Shown here piece by piece: positions 18,073 through 26,330 of a DNA stretch of 64,000 bases (position 1 is its first letter; each line of letters begins with the position of its first letter). The stretch is from an uncultured Parvularculaceae bacterium (GTDB lineage Bacteria; Pseudomonadota; Alphaproteobacteria; Caulobacterales; Parvularculaceae): the NCBI GenBank assembly GCA_913055785.1, contig CAJXLJ010000010.1, forward strand, positions 25,816 through 89,815. The letters are read 5' to 3'. Below the pieces are notes generated by a model. It worked only from the letters and a program-made list of their open reading frames with translations, made no database searches and was not told the origin of the DNA. The translations under genes were made by a program, and so were the position numbers.

Positions 18073-19215
18073 TCACCCCGCGCGGCGCAGCGCGACGTCA
18101 TGCAGTTTCGGACCGGCCGGCCGCGTTTGCGCGCTCGCCTGCGCGCGCACCCGCCAGAACCGCATCACCCGCTCCGCCGCTTCCTGCGGAATCTTGAGAT
18201 AAAGATCGAGAATCCTCAGCGCCTTGTTCTGTTCGGTCTCGCCGCGTTGAAGGCTGAACACGATCTTGGCGAAGGTCGGCCGCTCCAGGCCCGCGGCGCG
18301 GCTGGCGATCGCGAGGGACTCCCAGGTGCGGTCCTTGAGGATCGCCTGCGTCGTCGAGGGATCGATGCCGGTGAGGTGGGAATAGGCGAGCAGGAATTCC
18401 GTCGGCCGCCGGTTTTCGAGAAGCTCCTTGATCAGCGCTTCGTTGATCGCGTTCGCCTTGATCTTTTCCGAGATGAACGATTGCGCCGCGGCGACTTCCG
18501 ACTGCGCGTCATTGACCGCTTCTGAAAGAATCTTTTCGCGATTGGCTTTCACCGCCTCGTCGATCACTGACGGGTCGAGATAGTCCGAGCGCTTGAGGAT
18601 TTCCCTTTTCAGCGCGGCGGAGACGAAGAAATACATTTTCGTCAGCAGTTTCGGCGGCAGGTCCAGCCGCTCCGCCATCGGCTTTTGCAGCGTTTTGACG
18701 GCTCGGGCGCGCTCGACCATCTGTTCCATGGACGGCGCGTCGAACTCGGCGCCGCGATTGGCGGCGAGTGAGACCAGCACTTCTTCGCCGCCGCGCTGGA
18801 CGAGTTCGGCGGTGAGCTTTTCCGGCACCCGCCGGCGCCGGGTGATCGCTTTCATGTGGTCCTGTCCGCGCTGGCGGATCACGCGGATCAGGTCCTCTTC
18901 AGTCAGCGCCTCGCTGCGCCGGAGCACCGGCTCGGCGACCGAAATCTCGTCATGGGCGAGCTGGCGGATCAGGGTCTTCGGGGCCGAGGGCTGGTCGGCG
19001 AGCTTTTCGGCGATTTCGCGGCGGAGCGAAATTTCGACCTGTTCGGTCACCCGTGACATGATGACGTCAAAATGTTGGAGTTCGCTCGACGTATAGCGGT
19101 CGGGCGCGGCCATGAAGACATCGGTGATTTCCCGCAAGAGGTCTCGACGCTTTTCGCTCGAGCCTTCCTTGGCGACGGAAATCAGTTCTTTGAGGCGCGA
19201 CATTCCGGCCGACAT
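18073..19215 (-). CDS. DUF2336 domain-containing protein
   Basis: 380 aa, all-helical, no signal peptide or membrane segment. The family features are visible: RDLLREITDVFMAAPDRYTS, DVIMSRVTEQVEISLRREIA and repeated helical units such as PKTLIRQLAHDEISVAEPVL and LTEEDLIRVIRQRGQDHMKA. DUF2336 proteins are HEAT-like alphaproteobacterial proteins without a defined role. It faces the DUF1491 gene tail to tail with a 5-nt gap and is divergent from the SH3b lipoprotein. Confidence 0.88.
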   Translation of the reverse strand: MSAGMSRLKELISVAKEGSSEKRRDLLREITDVFMAAPDRYTSSELQHFDVIMSRVTEQVEISLRREIAEKLADQPSAPKTLIRQLAHDEISVAEPVLRRSEALTEEDLIRVIRQRGQDHMKAITRRRRVPEKLTAELVQRGGEEVLVSLAANRGAEFDAPSMEQMVERARAVKTLQKPMAERLDLPPKLLTKMYFFVSAALKREILKRSDYLDPSVIDEAVKANREKILSEAVNDAQSEVAAAQSFISEKIKANAINEALIKELLENRRPTEFLLAYSHLTGIDPSTTQAILKDRTWESLAIASRAAGLERPTFAKIVFSLQRGETEQNKALRILDLYLKIPQEAAERVMRFWRVRAQASAQTRPAGPKLHDVALRRAG

Positions 19216-19329
19216 TCGGGAGACCTCTGCACGGGACCTTTCACAAGCGGCGTAGATTGTGCGAAGGAAGGGTAAACAATCCGTCGCCCGGCGCGTGAAG
19301 AGACGAGAGATCGAAGGAGTATTTCGGTA

Positions 19330-20064
19330 ATGCAGTTTTCAGGTGTAAAAGCGGTAACCTTAGCATTCTTGTCTGCAATTTTATTGAACGCCTGCAGCAC
19401 GCTTTCAGGCGGCGGATTTGACGGCGGAAGCGGCGATTTCGCCGCCGGCTCGCGGCTTTCCTACAACCTTTCGGGCGGCGATCGCAGCGCGCTCGCCGAT
19501 GCGTTTTTGAGCGCCATGGAGACCGGCGCCGAAACGCCGTGGCGCGGGCGCAACGCAAACGGCGCCGTGACGCCCGGCGATTATTCCCTTTCAAACCTTA
19601 AAGCCGATCCGAGAGAACGGCTGATCCTTGCACGGTCCGATATCGATATCGCGCGCCGCATGGAAACCGACCTCGGGTTGTACGCCCTCACCAGCAATTC
19701 CAACGTTCGCACCGGTCCGGGTACGACATATAAAATCGCGACCATGCTGCCGTCGGGCGCCGGCGTCGAGGTTGTCGGCCGCGTTGTCGGCGCGCCCTGG
19801 ATGCTGGTTTCCCATGAGGGCCGTATCGCCGGCTATATCCACGAGAACCTGATGATCAAGGCGCCGGGAACCGAACTGGAGCTGGCGGGCGGGCCGCATC
19901 GCCGGCCGATCCTCTGCCGGGAATTCATCCAGCGCGTCGAAGTCTACGGCGAGGTTGACGCCTGGACCGGCGGCGCCTGCAACGACGGCGCCGGCTGGCG
20001 CCTTGCCGCGGAGCCGGAGCCGCTGGCGGAAGACTATGTCGACGACGAACTGATGGGGCTATAG
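19330..20064 (+). CDS. Lipoprotein: SH3b segment nested in a 17-kDa surface-antigen-like domain
   Basis: 244 aa. A lipoprotein signal ends in the lipobox LNAC (Cys at about residue 22). The part around SALADAFLSAMETGAETPWR and GNANGAVTPGDYS-like residues matches the first half of Rickettsia 17-kDa/RT0821-type surface antigens; ILCREFIQRVEV and GGACNDGAGWRLA match the second half. Between them residues about 118-178 form a bacterial SH3 domain (SNVRTGPGTTYKIATMLPSG, then GRIAGYIHENLM). Outer-membrane anchoring with peptidoglycan binding is a reasonable inference. GAAGGAG precedes the start. Confidence 0.8.
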   Translation: MQFSGVKAVTLAFLSAILLNACSTLSGGGFDGGSGDFAAGSRLSYNLSGGDRSALADAFLSAMETGAETPWRGRNANGAVTPGDYSLSNLKADPRERLILARSDIDIARRMETDLGLYALTSNSNVRTGPGTTYKIATMLPSGAGVEVVGRVVGAPWMLVSHEGRIAGYIHENLMIKAPGTELELAGGPHRRPILCREFIQRVEVYGEVDAWTGGACNDGAGWRLAAEPEPLAEDYVDDELMGL

Positions 20065-20080
20065 GCGTTCGTCCGATGTG

Positions 20081-20641
20081 CTAGTCGATCAGCACCTTCG
20101 CCGGCAGCACTGCGTCGGCGCCGCATGCATAGGTCCCCGACATTACGTCCTTGGCGACGCTGGTGATCTTGAGGTTGCACTTGCCCCAGTTGAGGATGAA
20201 GCCCTTGTTGATGAAGGCGCCCTTGTAGTTCCCGTTAAAACTGATCTCGCCGTTCTCAAGGATGGCGAGCCGGGTGAAGGTGGTCTGGCTGTAACGGTCG
20301 TAAGCGTTTTGTTCTGCGGCGTTTGGCTCGTCCGGCAGGGTCAGTTCCATGGTGAACTGCGTTCTCTTTTTGAGGAAATGGCGCAGGCCGAGAAAGATCA
20401 GGTCGGAATCGTTGCTGTCGAACGCAGCGTCGAAGGCTTCCCGCCGCACGAGATCGTCGTCGCTTTTCAGCCCTTCCTCGATCGCCGCCATGCGCAGGCT
20501 CTTTTCTGCATTCGGACTGATCAGGGTTTTGTACTCTTCGAGAAATCGCGCGCGCTCGCGGATCTCTTCAAGGTTTTGCGCGGCGGCCGGCGTGATGACG
20601 GCGGCCGCGCAGGCGATGGCGGTGATGAGCAGGTTTTTCAT
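20081..20641 (-). CDS. Hypothetical periplasmic protein
   Basis: 186 aa from the ATG at 20641, chosen for the strong GGAGGGG and the clean signal peptide (MKNLLITAIACAAA ending AAAQ). The first mature half is helical and charged (LEEIRERARFLEEYKTLISP). The second half looks beta-rich with a cysteine pair (GKCNLKITSV, GTYACGADAVLP). No family recognised. Its ATG overlaps the stop of the upstream SH3-type gene by 1 nt (TAATG), so the two are probably co-translated and act together at the envelope. Confidence 0.75.
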   Translation of the reverse strand: MKNLLITAIACAAAVITPAAAQNLEEIRERARFLEEYKTLISPNAEKSLRMAAIEEGLKSDDDLVRREAFDAAFDSNDSDLIFLGLRHFLKKRTQFTMELTLPDEPNAAEQNAYDRYSQTTFTRLAILENGEISFNGNYKGAFINKGFILNWGKCNLKITSVAKDVMSGTYACGADAVLPAKVLID

Positions 20642-21255
20642 TATTCCCCTCCAATAGTTTCCGTACTGAAATGTTTGGTGCGAACAAAGCCGTATTCGTC
20701 GCCGGACCGCACCACATACCATGGGGCGTCGGCGACCTTGCCGTAGAGCGTTACCTGATCGCCGAGCTGCAGCCGGCGGATATGCGGCGCGCGCAAGGTG
20801 GAAGGTTCGGGATAGACATAGGCTTCCCCGGTCTCGACGATGCGCGTTTCTTCATGCGGCTGAACGAGAACGCCCTTGATGGTGACCAGACCGCTGTCGT
20901 CGTCGCGCGCGATTTCGGCTGGCGGTTCGGTTTCCGAAGGCGGCCGGGTTTCAAGCGAGACCGGCCGCAATGTCGTTTCCGGCACGGTCTGCGGCGCCTG
21001 CTGCTGCTGGCTCTCAGCGTTGGAGGGCGCGCCCGCGCCGGCTGTCGGGCCGGGCGGCGTTGTCTGTTCGGCTTTTTCCTCGCCGAGGAAATGCTCGAGA
21101 ATAGGTACGCTTGCCGCGCCCAGCGCGCCGATGCAGGCGGCGATGATTTCCGGCCGCATATATAGCGGTTTTTTCCCGGCTGTTTCGGGCGCCGGGGCTG
21201 TCTTCACCGCTTCCGCCGCCGCAGCCGGTCTTGTTTCCGTGTTCTCTTCGCTCAC
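20641..21255 (-). CDS. Single-pass membrane protein with SH3-like C-terminal domain
   Basis: 204 aa. A cytoplasmic Ala/Glu-rich N terminus is followed by one membrane helix (about residues 36-54), a Pro/Gln/Thr-rich linker (60-110) and a C-terminal SH3b-like segment (GEAYVYPEPSTLRAPHIRRL, then GDQVTLYGKVADAPWYVVRS). SH3b domains in envelope proteins often bind peptidoglycan. First gene of a two-gene unit with the periplasmic protein downstream. The ATG at 21255 is the only reasonable start. Confidence 0.75.
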   Translation of the reverse strand: MSEENTETRPAAAAEAVKTAPAPETAGKKPLYMRPEIIAACIGALGAASVPILEHFLGEEKAEQTTPPGPTAGAGAPSNAESQQQQAPQTVPETTLRPVSLETRPPSETEPPAEIARDDDSGLVTIKGVLVQPHEETRIVETGEAYVYPEPSTLRAPHIRRLQLGDQVTLYGKVADAPWYVVRSGDEYGFVRTKHFSTETIGGE

Positions 21256-21333
21256 GCGGCCCCGCCCGCTATGGCTGTCGTCCTGACGGCCAGCCTACTG
21301 AAAAAGCGCCGGAATTGGAAGCCGGCCGGGCCC

Positions 21334-21843
21334 CTAGGGTTTTTTCATGGTGACGAGCTGGACCGAGTTCTGGGCGCCCGAATTCATGATCGTATAGGCG
21401 GTGAGACGCGCATCCTTTTCGAAATTGATGGTGGTCATTTGCGGAACAGGCTGGCGAAACTGCGTTTCGGTCCAGCCGCCGGCGGTCATTTTCTCGCGCG
21501 CGAAGGCGACGATCGCATCGACGTCTTCATCGGTCATGGCGTTGATCGAAAAGCCGCCCGGCGCCGGCGACACTGCAGCGATGTTCCAGCCCTCCGAGAC
21601 CGATACGTCTTCGGGAAAACCGTCGGGCAGGTCGAGCCCCGTGCCGACCTTGGCGCCGTTGACGCCCTTGATCTCGACGCTTTTGACTTCGCCGTCATCG
21701 TCAAGTTCGACATCGGCGTCGATCCCGTATTTTGCGGCCTGGTCTTCCATCTTCTTCTCGCGCGCTTCTTCGCTTCCGCCGCCGCAGCCGGCGAGAATAA
21801 GTGCGGCGCCGCCAAGCAAGGCGGCGATGGACAGGTTCTTCAT
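21334..21843 (-). CDS. Hypothetical lipoprotein
   Basis: 169 aa. The signal peptide ends in the lipobox LAGC (Cys about residue 20), followed by a glycine linker and a charged helix (SEEAREKKMEDQAAKYGI). The rest is a small alpha/beta domain: LPDGFPEDVSVSEGWNIAAV, then MTDEDVDAIVAFAREKMTAG. Short lipoproteins of this shape occur in several proteobacteria without known function. It is monocistronic as far as can be seen; a repeat lies upstream. Confidence 0.75.
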   Translation of the reverse strand: MKNLSIAALLGGAALILAGCGGGSEEAREKKMEDQAAKYGIDADVELDDDGEVKSVEIKGVNGAKVGTGLDLPDGFPEDVSVSEGWNIAAVSPAPGGFSINAMTDEDVDAIVAFAREKMTAGGWTETQFRQPVPQMTTINFEKDARLTAYTIMNSGAQNSVQLVTMKKP

Positions 21844-21923
21844 GATTGCAAACTCCCCTTTGGCTGTGCGCCAGTCTAGACTGCGCCGCGACGAGGGTCG
21901 AGAGGAAGAGATCGTTTGTGCAA

Positions 21924-22043
21924 TCTCAGTTTGCCTTCATCCTGAGGGTTCTTTCGCCTTTGCCCTTCGTGACGCCGGCCTTCGGCCGGCCCTCAGGATG
22001 AAGGCGAAAGAACGTCACGAAGGACGAAGGAAAACTGAGATGC
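21924..22043. repeat. Intergenic inverted repeat, CCTTCATCCTGAGG family, copy 2
   Basis: The longest copy in the window. The right side carries the reverse complement of most of the left side: CCTTCATCCTGAGG (21934-21947) pairs with CCTCAGGATGAAGG (about 21990-22004), with CTCAGTTT/AAAACTGAG at the outer ends and a central CCGGCCTTCGGCCGG hairpin. It lies between two minus-strand genes. Confidence 0.8.
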
Positions 22044-22059
22044 GATGGTCCCGTTCCGG

Positions 22060-22371
22060 TCAGCCCTTCGGCGACGGCAGGCCGAGAACCCCGGTCAGCG
22101 CCTCGAGATAGATCGAAAACGCCTTGCGTCCGGTCTTGGTGAGCCGCACCGTGGTGAGCGGCTTGCGGCCGACAATGCGTTTGTCGACGGCGACATAATC
22201 GGCTTCCTCGAGTTTTCTGAGCTGTACGGACAGATTGCCCTGGGTGACGCCGAGCACGTCTTTCAACTCGGTGAAGCTCGCCGACTCCGCATTGGCGAGA
22301 TAGGCCATGACGCCCATGCGCAGGCGGCCGTGAATCACTTCGTTGATCTTATCGATGTCGAAATCGGGCAC
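22060..22371 (-). CDS. Winged-helix transcriptional regulator (HTH_34/MarR-like)
   Basis: 103 aa. The DNA-binding core is plain: INEVIHGRLRMGVMAYLANA, SFTELKDVLGVTQGNLSVQL as the helix-turn-helix, then KLEEADYVAV, KRIVGRKPLTTVRLTKTGRK as the wing and C-terminal helix. These small proteins usually repress their own operon. It is the last gene of the acyltransferase/membrane protein unit, and a strong dyad lies in front of that operon at 24275-24303, so autoregulation is the likely arrangement. The stop of the gene upstream is 18 nt away. Confidence 0.85.
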   Translation of the reverse strand: MPDFDIDKINEVIHGRLRMGVMAYLANAESASFTELKDVLGVTQGNLSVQLRKLEEADYVAVDKRIVGRKPLTTVRLTKTGRKAFSIYLEALTGVLGLPSPKG

Positions 22372-22389
22372 AGGGAGCTACGGTCGTTT

Positions 22390-23019
22390 CTATTTCCCGG
22401 ACGCGCCGATCCGCATCAGGGCGTAACCCGGCGCGGCCATGAATGCGAAGCAGCCGAACCCGAGAAAGAGATTGAAGTCAGCGGGGGTGCGCGCAAAAAG
22501 GCCGGTTGCGATGGCGACGGCGAACCAGCCCGCTGCAACGCCGCCCATCCACCAGCGCCGCCGGATGATCGCAATCGCGTACCAGACTGCGCCCTGCAGC
22601 GCGCAAACGGTGACCGGGAAGAACAGCCACAGTCCGAAGTCATTGCGCTTGAATGCCGTAACGCCGAAAATCAGCGCAAGGACGAGATTGGCGAGCCCCG
22701 CGCCGCCGAACGCCGCGCCCATCGCCCGCGCGGCGACGCCTTTCTGGTTGAGGTTCTTCCCGTCACGGACGATCACCCAGATCATGAAGATTACAAACAG
22801 CACCGTCGGCATGACGCCGGCGGCGAGCATGCCGAGTTTGCCGAGTGAGAAAACACCTGCGAGATCGATCCACACAAGGACGCATTGCAGGCCATAGAGA
22901 ACACCGGCGGCGGCGTAAACCGCGCCGGTGCCCTTCATCATTGGCGAATGTTCGTCAACGACCGATTTGATGAAGGCGAGATCTTCGCGAACCGCTTCGA
23001 TATTGTTTTGCTTCGTCAT
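22390..23019 (-). CDS. Integral membrane protein, unknown
   Basis: 209 aa. A short charged cytoplasmic N terminus (VREDLAFIKSVVDEHSPMMK) is followed by about six membrane helices. No named family recognised; similar proteins occur beside HTH_34 regulators in other genomes as far as I recall. GGAGCGGGAG precedes the ATG at 23019. The gene starts 65 nt before the acyltransferase stop, so the two reading frames overlap in the C-terminal tail of the acyltransferase. Confidence 0.75.
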   Translation of the reverse strand: MTKQNNIEAVREDLAFIKSVVDEHSPMMKGTGAVYAAAGVLYGLQCVLVWIDLAGVFSLGKLGMLAAGVMPTVLFVIFMIWVIVRDGKNLNQKGVAARAMGAAFGGAGLANLVLALIFGVTAFKRNDFGLWLFFPVTVCALQGAVWYAIAIIRRRWWMGGVAAGWFAVAIATGLFARTPADFNLFLGFGCFAFMAAPGYALMRIGASGK

Positions 23020-24235
23020 GCTCCCGCTCCGGGGTTTGCTTGGATTTGCGCGGCTGGCGCTTTCCGTTGAGGACGCCGCCGATAAAGCTGTACCTGACCA
23101 GGACGTGATAGGACAGCAGCATCAGGGGAATCGAAAGCCCGAGGATGAAGGCGTATTTCGCTTCCGCCGGCCAGCCCCATTTGAACGTCCATACTTGCAG
23201 CGCGATCACGATCGGCAGGTGAATGATGTAGAGCCAATAGGATGAGTCGGCGAGATAGCGCCGCATCTTGCTCTCGCCGGAGAAGAATTTCAGCGCCGCG
23301 CCGATCAGCCCGAAGGTCCAGAACCACATGGCGACCGCATAGGCGCACGCATAGACGGTCTTGTCCGAGCCCTCGAGGGCCGGGGTCATCTGCGTGTGGC
23401 CGCCGATCAGATACCAGCAGACTGCGGTGAAGGCGCCGGCGAGGACCAGATGCAGGGGCCAGAGCGTTTGAATGCGCATGACGTTCTCCCCCTGGCGCTG
23501 CAGCGCCCAGCCGAAGAGGAAGGCGGTCCCGTAGGCGATCAATGCGGTCGTGTTGGGGACAATGCCGGTGTCGGGGGTCGGCACGCCCAGCCATTCGAGC
23601 CAGCCCGTATGCGTCAGGAACGCAGCGGCGGCGGGGATCGCGAGCAGCGCCGGCAGGAAGGGCGTTTCGAGGGTCGCGGAGATGAAGCGGTCGATCAGCT
23701 TGCGTCCGGCGCCGCCGAAGTCGAGCAGCGCGATCAACGGCCGCGCGACAATCATCGCCGCGTAGAACATCAACAGCACGTAAAGAAACCACAGATGGGT
23801 CAGCGGGAAAGTTTCCGCCGTCAGGGGCGGGGGCGGCGGCGCGCCTTCAAGCGCGGCGGCGCCGTATTGCGCGGCGATCGACCAGATGATGATGGCGGTG
23901 AAAGCGGCCATCATCATCGGCCAGAAAACGACAAGCGGAATGCCGATGCGCTTCAGACGGCTCAGGGCGAAACGGCCCGCGCCCATGCGATGATAGACCA
24001 TGCGACCGAAGAAACCGGCGAGCAGGAAAAACGTCGTCATACGGAAGATGTGCAGGACGAAACCGGTTCCGAACAGCGCCTCGCTGCGCTGCGTATCCAT
24101 GATGATCCACATCGGATCGCCCGGATAATAAGACATCGATGCGTGAAAGAAGATGCCAAGGATCAGCGCGAGCCCGCGCACCGCATCAAGCGCGTGCAGG
24201 CGGGCGGGCGATGAAGGCGACGATGGTTGAGACAT
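22955..24235 (-). CDS. Acyltransferase 3 family membrane protein (OpgC-like)
   Basis: 426 aa with 10-12 membrane helices. The signature start RLHALDAVRGLALILGIFFH has the conserved Asp-x-x-Arg-Gly and active-site His of the acyltransferase-3/OpgC family, followed by TTFFLLAGFFGRMVYHRMG and FPLTHLWFLYVLLMFY. Such proteins acylate sugars, for instance glucans or cell-surface carbohydrates, across the membrane. The substrate here is unknown. The hydrophilic C-terminal tail overlaps the next gene by 65 nt. The start has GGAGAGGGG 7 nt upstream and a promoter at 24267-24295. Confidence 0.85.
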   Translation of the reverse strand: MSQPSSPSSPARLHALDAVRGLALILGIFFHASMSYYPGDPMWIIMDTQRSEALFGTGFVLHIFRMTTFFLLAGFFGRMVYHRMGAGRFALSRLKRIGIPLVVFWPMMMAAFTAIIIWSIAAQYGAAALEGAPPPPPLTAETFPLTHLWFLYVLLMFYAAMIVARPLIALLDFGGAGRKLIDRFISATLETPFLPALLAIPAAAAFLTHTGWLEWLGVPTPDTGIVPNTTALIAYGTAFLFGWALQRQGENVMRIQTLWPLHLVLAGAFTAVCWYLIGGHTQMTPALEGSDKTVYACAYAVAMWFWTFGLIGAALKFFSGESKMRRYLADSSYWLYIIHLPIVIALQVWTFKWGWPAEAKYAFILGLSIPLMLLSYHVLVRYSFIGGVLNGKRQPRKSKQTPEREHDEAKQYRSGSRRSRLHQIGR

Positions 24236-24266
24236 GGGAATACCCCTCTCCAGAGATTGCTGGGCT

Positions 24267-24303
24267 GATATAGTGAAACAAGTTTATAATGTAAACTAGT
24301 TTC
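24267..24303 (-). promoter_or_regulatory. Promoter and dyad operator of the acyltransferase operon
   Basis: Minus-strand -35 TTTACA (24295-24290) and -10 TATATC (24272-24267) are 17 nt apart, about 30 nt before the ATG at 24235. The -35 and spacer lie in a 29-nt dyad (24275-24303) with arms GAAACAAGTTTATA and GAAACTAGTTTACA, 12 of 14 positions matching. A repressor bound here would block RNA polymerase; the winged-helix protein at the operon end is the obvious candidate. Confidence 0.65.
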
Positions 24304-24396
24304 ATGATATTTTTCCAGAAATGGCGAAATTGCTGGGGTTGAGGGGAGGGGGATGGGCTGGGAAAGGACGAATTGCCTTGTTTCCGGCGCGTCACC

Positions 24397-24547
24397 CCTC
24401 ATCCTGAGGCGCCCGGCTGAAATCCCGGCAGGTATTTCGGCCGGGCCTCGAAGGATGCGAGGCAAACGCCGTCCTTGAACGCCATCCTTCGAGGCTCGTC
24501 CACCCGTTCGGTTTCGCGAACGGGCGTACGCGCACCTCAGGATGAGG
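24397..24547. repeat. Intergenic inverted repeat, CCTCATCCTGAGG variant, copy 3
   Basis: CCTCATCCTGAGG (24397-24409) is mirrored by CCTCAGGATGAGG (24535-24547). Nested inside is a second pair, GCCTCGAAGGATGCGAGGC and ATCCTTCGAGGCTCGTC. It fills most of the space between the acyltransferase promoter and the small gene at 24603; I see no gene in the remaining bases of 24304-24602. Confidence 0.75.
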
Positions 24548-24602
24548 CGTGCGCATTATTCCTGATGTTTATGAGGAAGCCGCGACTCGGGCTGAAGCGT
24601 AT

Positions 24603-24866
24603 TCAGGCCGCGACAGGACGTTCAACCAGCGAGATCCGCCCTTCGTGAATGTGTTGCAGGAAAACATCGAGGGACAGCGCGAAACCGTCATGACTCGCGC
24701 GGTTATAAAAGCCGACGCGGCCGTTTCGGTGTTCGATGTCGTATTCCCCGCAAGGCGCGCGGCGGAAGTCGGTCTCGTCTGCGTAGTAGACGGCGTCCTT
24801 GATCACCGCGCGGGCGACGACGCCGAGCGCGGCGATGGGACTTGGCGCATTGGAGGCAAGTGACAT
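24603..24866 (-). CDS. Small hypothetical protein
   Basis: 87 aa from the ATG at 24866, which has GGGAG 8 nt upstream; an in-frame ATG at 24917 has a weaker site and would add 17 residues. The sequence looks coding: SPIAALGVVARAVIKDAVYY, then RAPCGEYDIEHRNGRVGFYN and a C-terminal LSLDVFLQHIHEGRISLVER. No signal peptide or membrane helix. No family recognised. It stands alone between a repeat and the ABC exporter operon. Confidence 0.55.
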   Translation of the reverse strand: MSLASNAPSPIAALGVVARAVIKDAVYYADETDFRRAPCGEYDIEHRNGRVGFYNRASHDGFALSLDVFLQHIHEGRISLVERPVAA

Positions 24867-25086
24867 GGAGATTTCTCCCATCTGACGCAGCGAATGAATC
24901 GCTTTTGTGCGCGACATAGATGGGCGGCGCTTGCGGCAGATGCGCGTTGCATTTGCGTCCGCATTGCGGCGGACGGCGCCGAACCGGCGCCGCTGGCGAA
25001 ACGCCGTGTCACAACTGAGTGAAAGCGAACGAGCCTGACGAAAAGGCGCTACCGTCCCCGGCGCCGCTCACCGTCTCCGCCGCCTG

Positions 25087-26328
25087 TTACTCGCCGGCCT
25101 TGCGCTCGGTGACGCGGACGCCGTCCCTGACCGTGGGGCCGGGATAGAGCACCACCGCGTCGCCCGCCTCAAGGCCGTTCGCGACGGCGGCGTGTAGCCC
25201 GTTATTGCGCACCACCTCGACCGGCGTCAGCCGCGCGCGGCCGCGTACGATCCTGAACGCCGCCCAGCCGCCGTCCGAGCGGAAGAGCGCGCTTGAGGGA
25301 ACCGTCAGGGCGTCGTCGTCCTTCCAGACGACAATCCGCGCTTCGACGCGGTAGCCGTGACCGAGGCTTTCGCGGGTTTGAAGCGCGTCGGCGAAGCTGA
25401 TGATCACGTTGACGCGCTGCTCCTCGACGCCGAGGGCGGAATATTTCGTAAAGCCCCAGGGTTCGACCCGGTCGACGACGCCGTTCAGAAGATGGTCGCC
25501 GCCCCAGTTGTCGATGATGACCGGATCGCCGGCACCGATCTGAACGGCGTCCGATGACAGCATCTCGGCGACGATTTCAAGATCGTTTGAAACATCGCCG
25601 ATTTCGAGAATCGGCGCGCCGGCGGCGAGGACGGTTTCGCTTTTCTGCATCACCTGCAGCACGCGGCCCGAGATCGGCGCGACCAGCGGCGCGGCTTCGC
25701 CCGCCGGGGGTTCGCCGCCGCCGCTCCGCAGCACGTCGTCAAAGCCGATCAGGCTGGCGCGCGCATTGGCGAGTTCCGCCTCGCGCATCGAGATCGCCGC
25801 CCTGGCCGTATCGACCGCGGCGTCGGCGACCCGCTTGGCGCGCAGGGCGCGGTCGAGCGCCTGTTCGGAAACGGTTTCGGTTTCCCGGAGCGCGCGGGCG
25901 CGCGACGCGTCAGCGGCGGCGAGCGATTGTTCGGCGAGGGCGCTGTTGAGATCGGCCCGGGCGACCCGCAGCGCCGCTTCGGCGGCGGCGACTCCCGCCT
26001 CGGCCTGTTCGCGCGTCCTGACGTCGATCGCCGAAGGAGACGCCGCCAATATCCGTGCAATGACGGTTTCGCCGCCGATCACCGCGTCGCCCGGCTCGAC
26101 TTCGACCCGCAAAAGCCGGCCCGCCACCGGCGCCGAGACCACATAGGCGTCGCGCACGCGGGTTTTCGCTTCTTCATCGATGGTGATCGTCAGCGGCTTT
26201 CTTTCGACATCGCCGAAATCCGCCGGAACCGGCTTCGGCGCGAAGGCGAAGCCGAGCCCGAGAGCGATAACGGCGCCTGCGCCGATCGTGATCCATCTCC
26301 GGGATAATCTCTTTCGCGGTGCGGTCAT
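25087..26328 (-). CDS. HlyD/MacA-type periplasmic adaptor subunit
   Basis: 413 aa. One N-terminal membrane helix (about residues 12-28) is followed by a lipoyl-like half (VVSAPVAGRLLRVEVEPGDA), a long coiled-coil hairpin (about 85-195, Ala/Glu/Arg-rich), the second half (APISGRVLQVMQKSETVLAA) and a beta-barrel region. This is the membrane-fusion protein of an ABC exporter. It follows the FtsX permease by 2 nt and is the last gene of the three-gene operon. The cargo cannot be told from sequence. Confidence 0.88.
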   Translation of the reverse strand: MTAPRKRLSRRWITIGAGAVIALGLGFAFAPKPVPADFGDVERKPLTITIDEEAKTRVRDAYVVSAPVAGRLLRVEVEPGDAVIGGETVIARILAASPSAIDVRTREQAEAGVAAAEAALRVARADLNSALAEQSLAAADASRARALRETETVSEQALDRALRAKRVADAAVDTARAAISMREAELANARASLIGFDDVLRSGGGEPPAGEAAPLVAPISGRVLQVMQKSETVLAAGAPILEIGDVSNDLEIVAEMLSSDAVQIGAGDPVIIDNWGGDHLLNGVVDRVEPWGFTKYSALGVEEQRVNVIISFADALQTRESLGHGYRVEARIVVWKDDDALTVPSSALFRSDGGWAAFRIVRGRARLTPVEVVRNNGLHAAVANGLEAGDAVVLYPGPTVRDGVRVTERKAGE

Positions 26329-26330
26329 CG

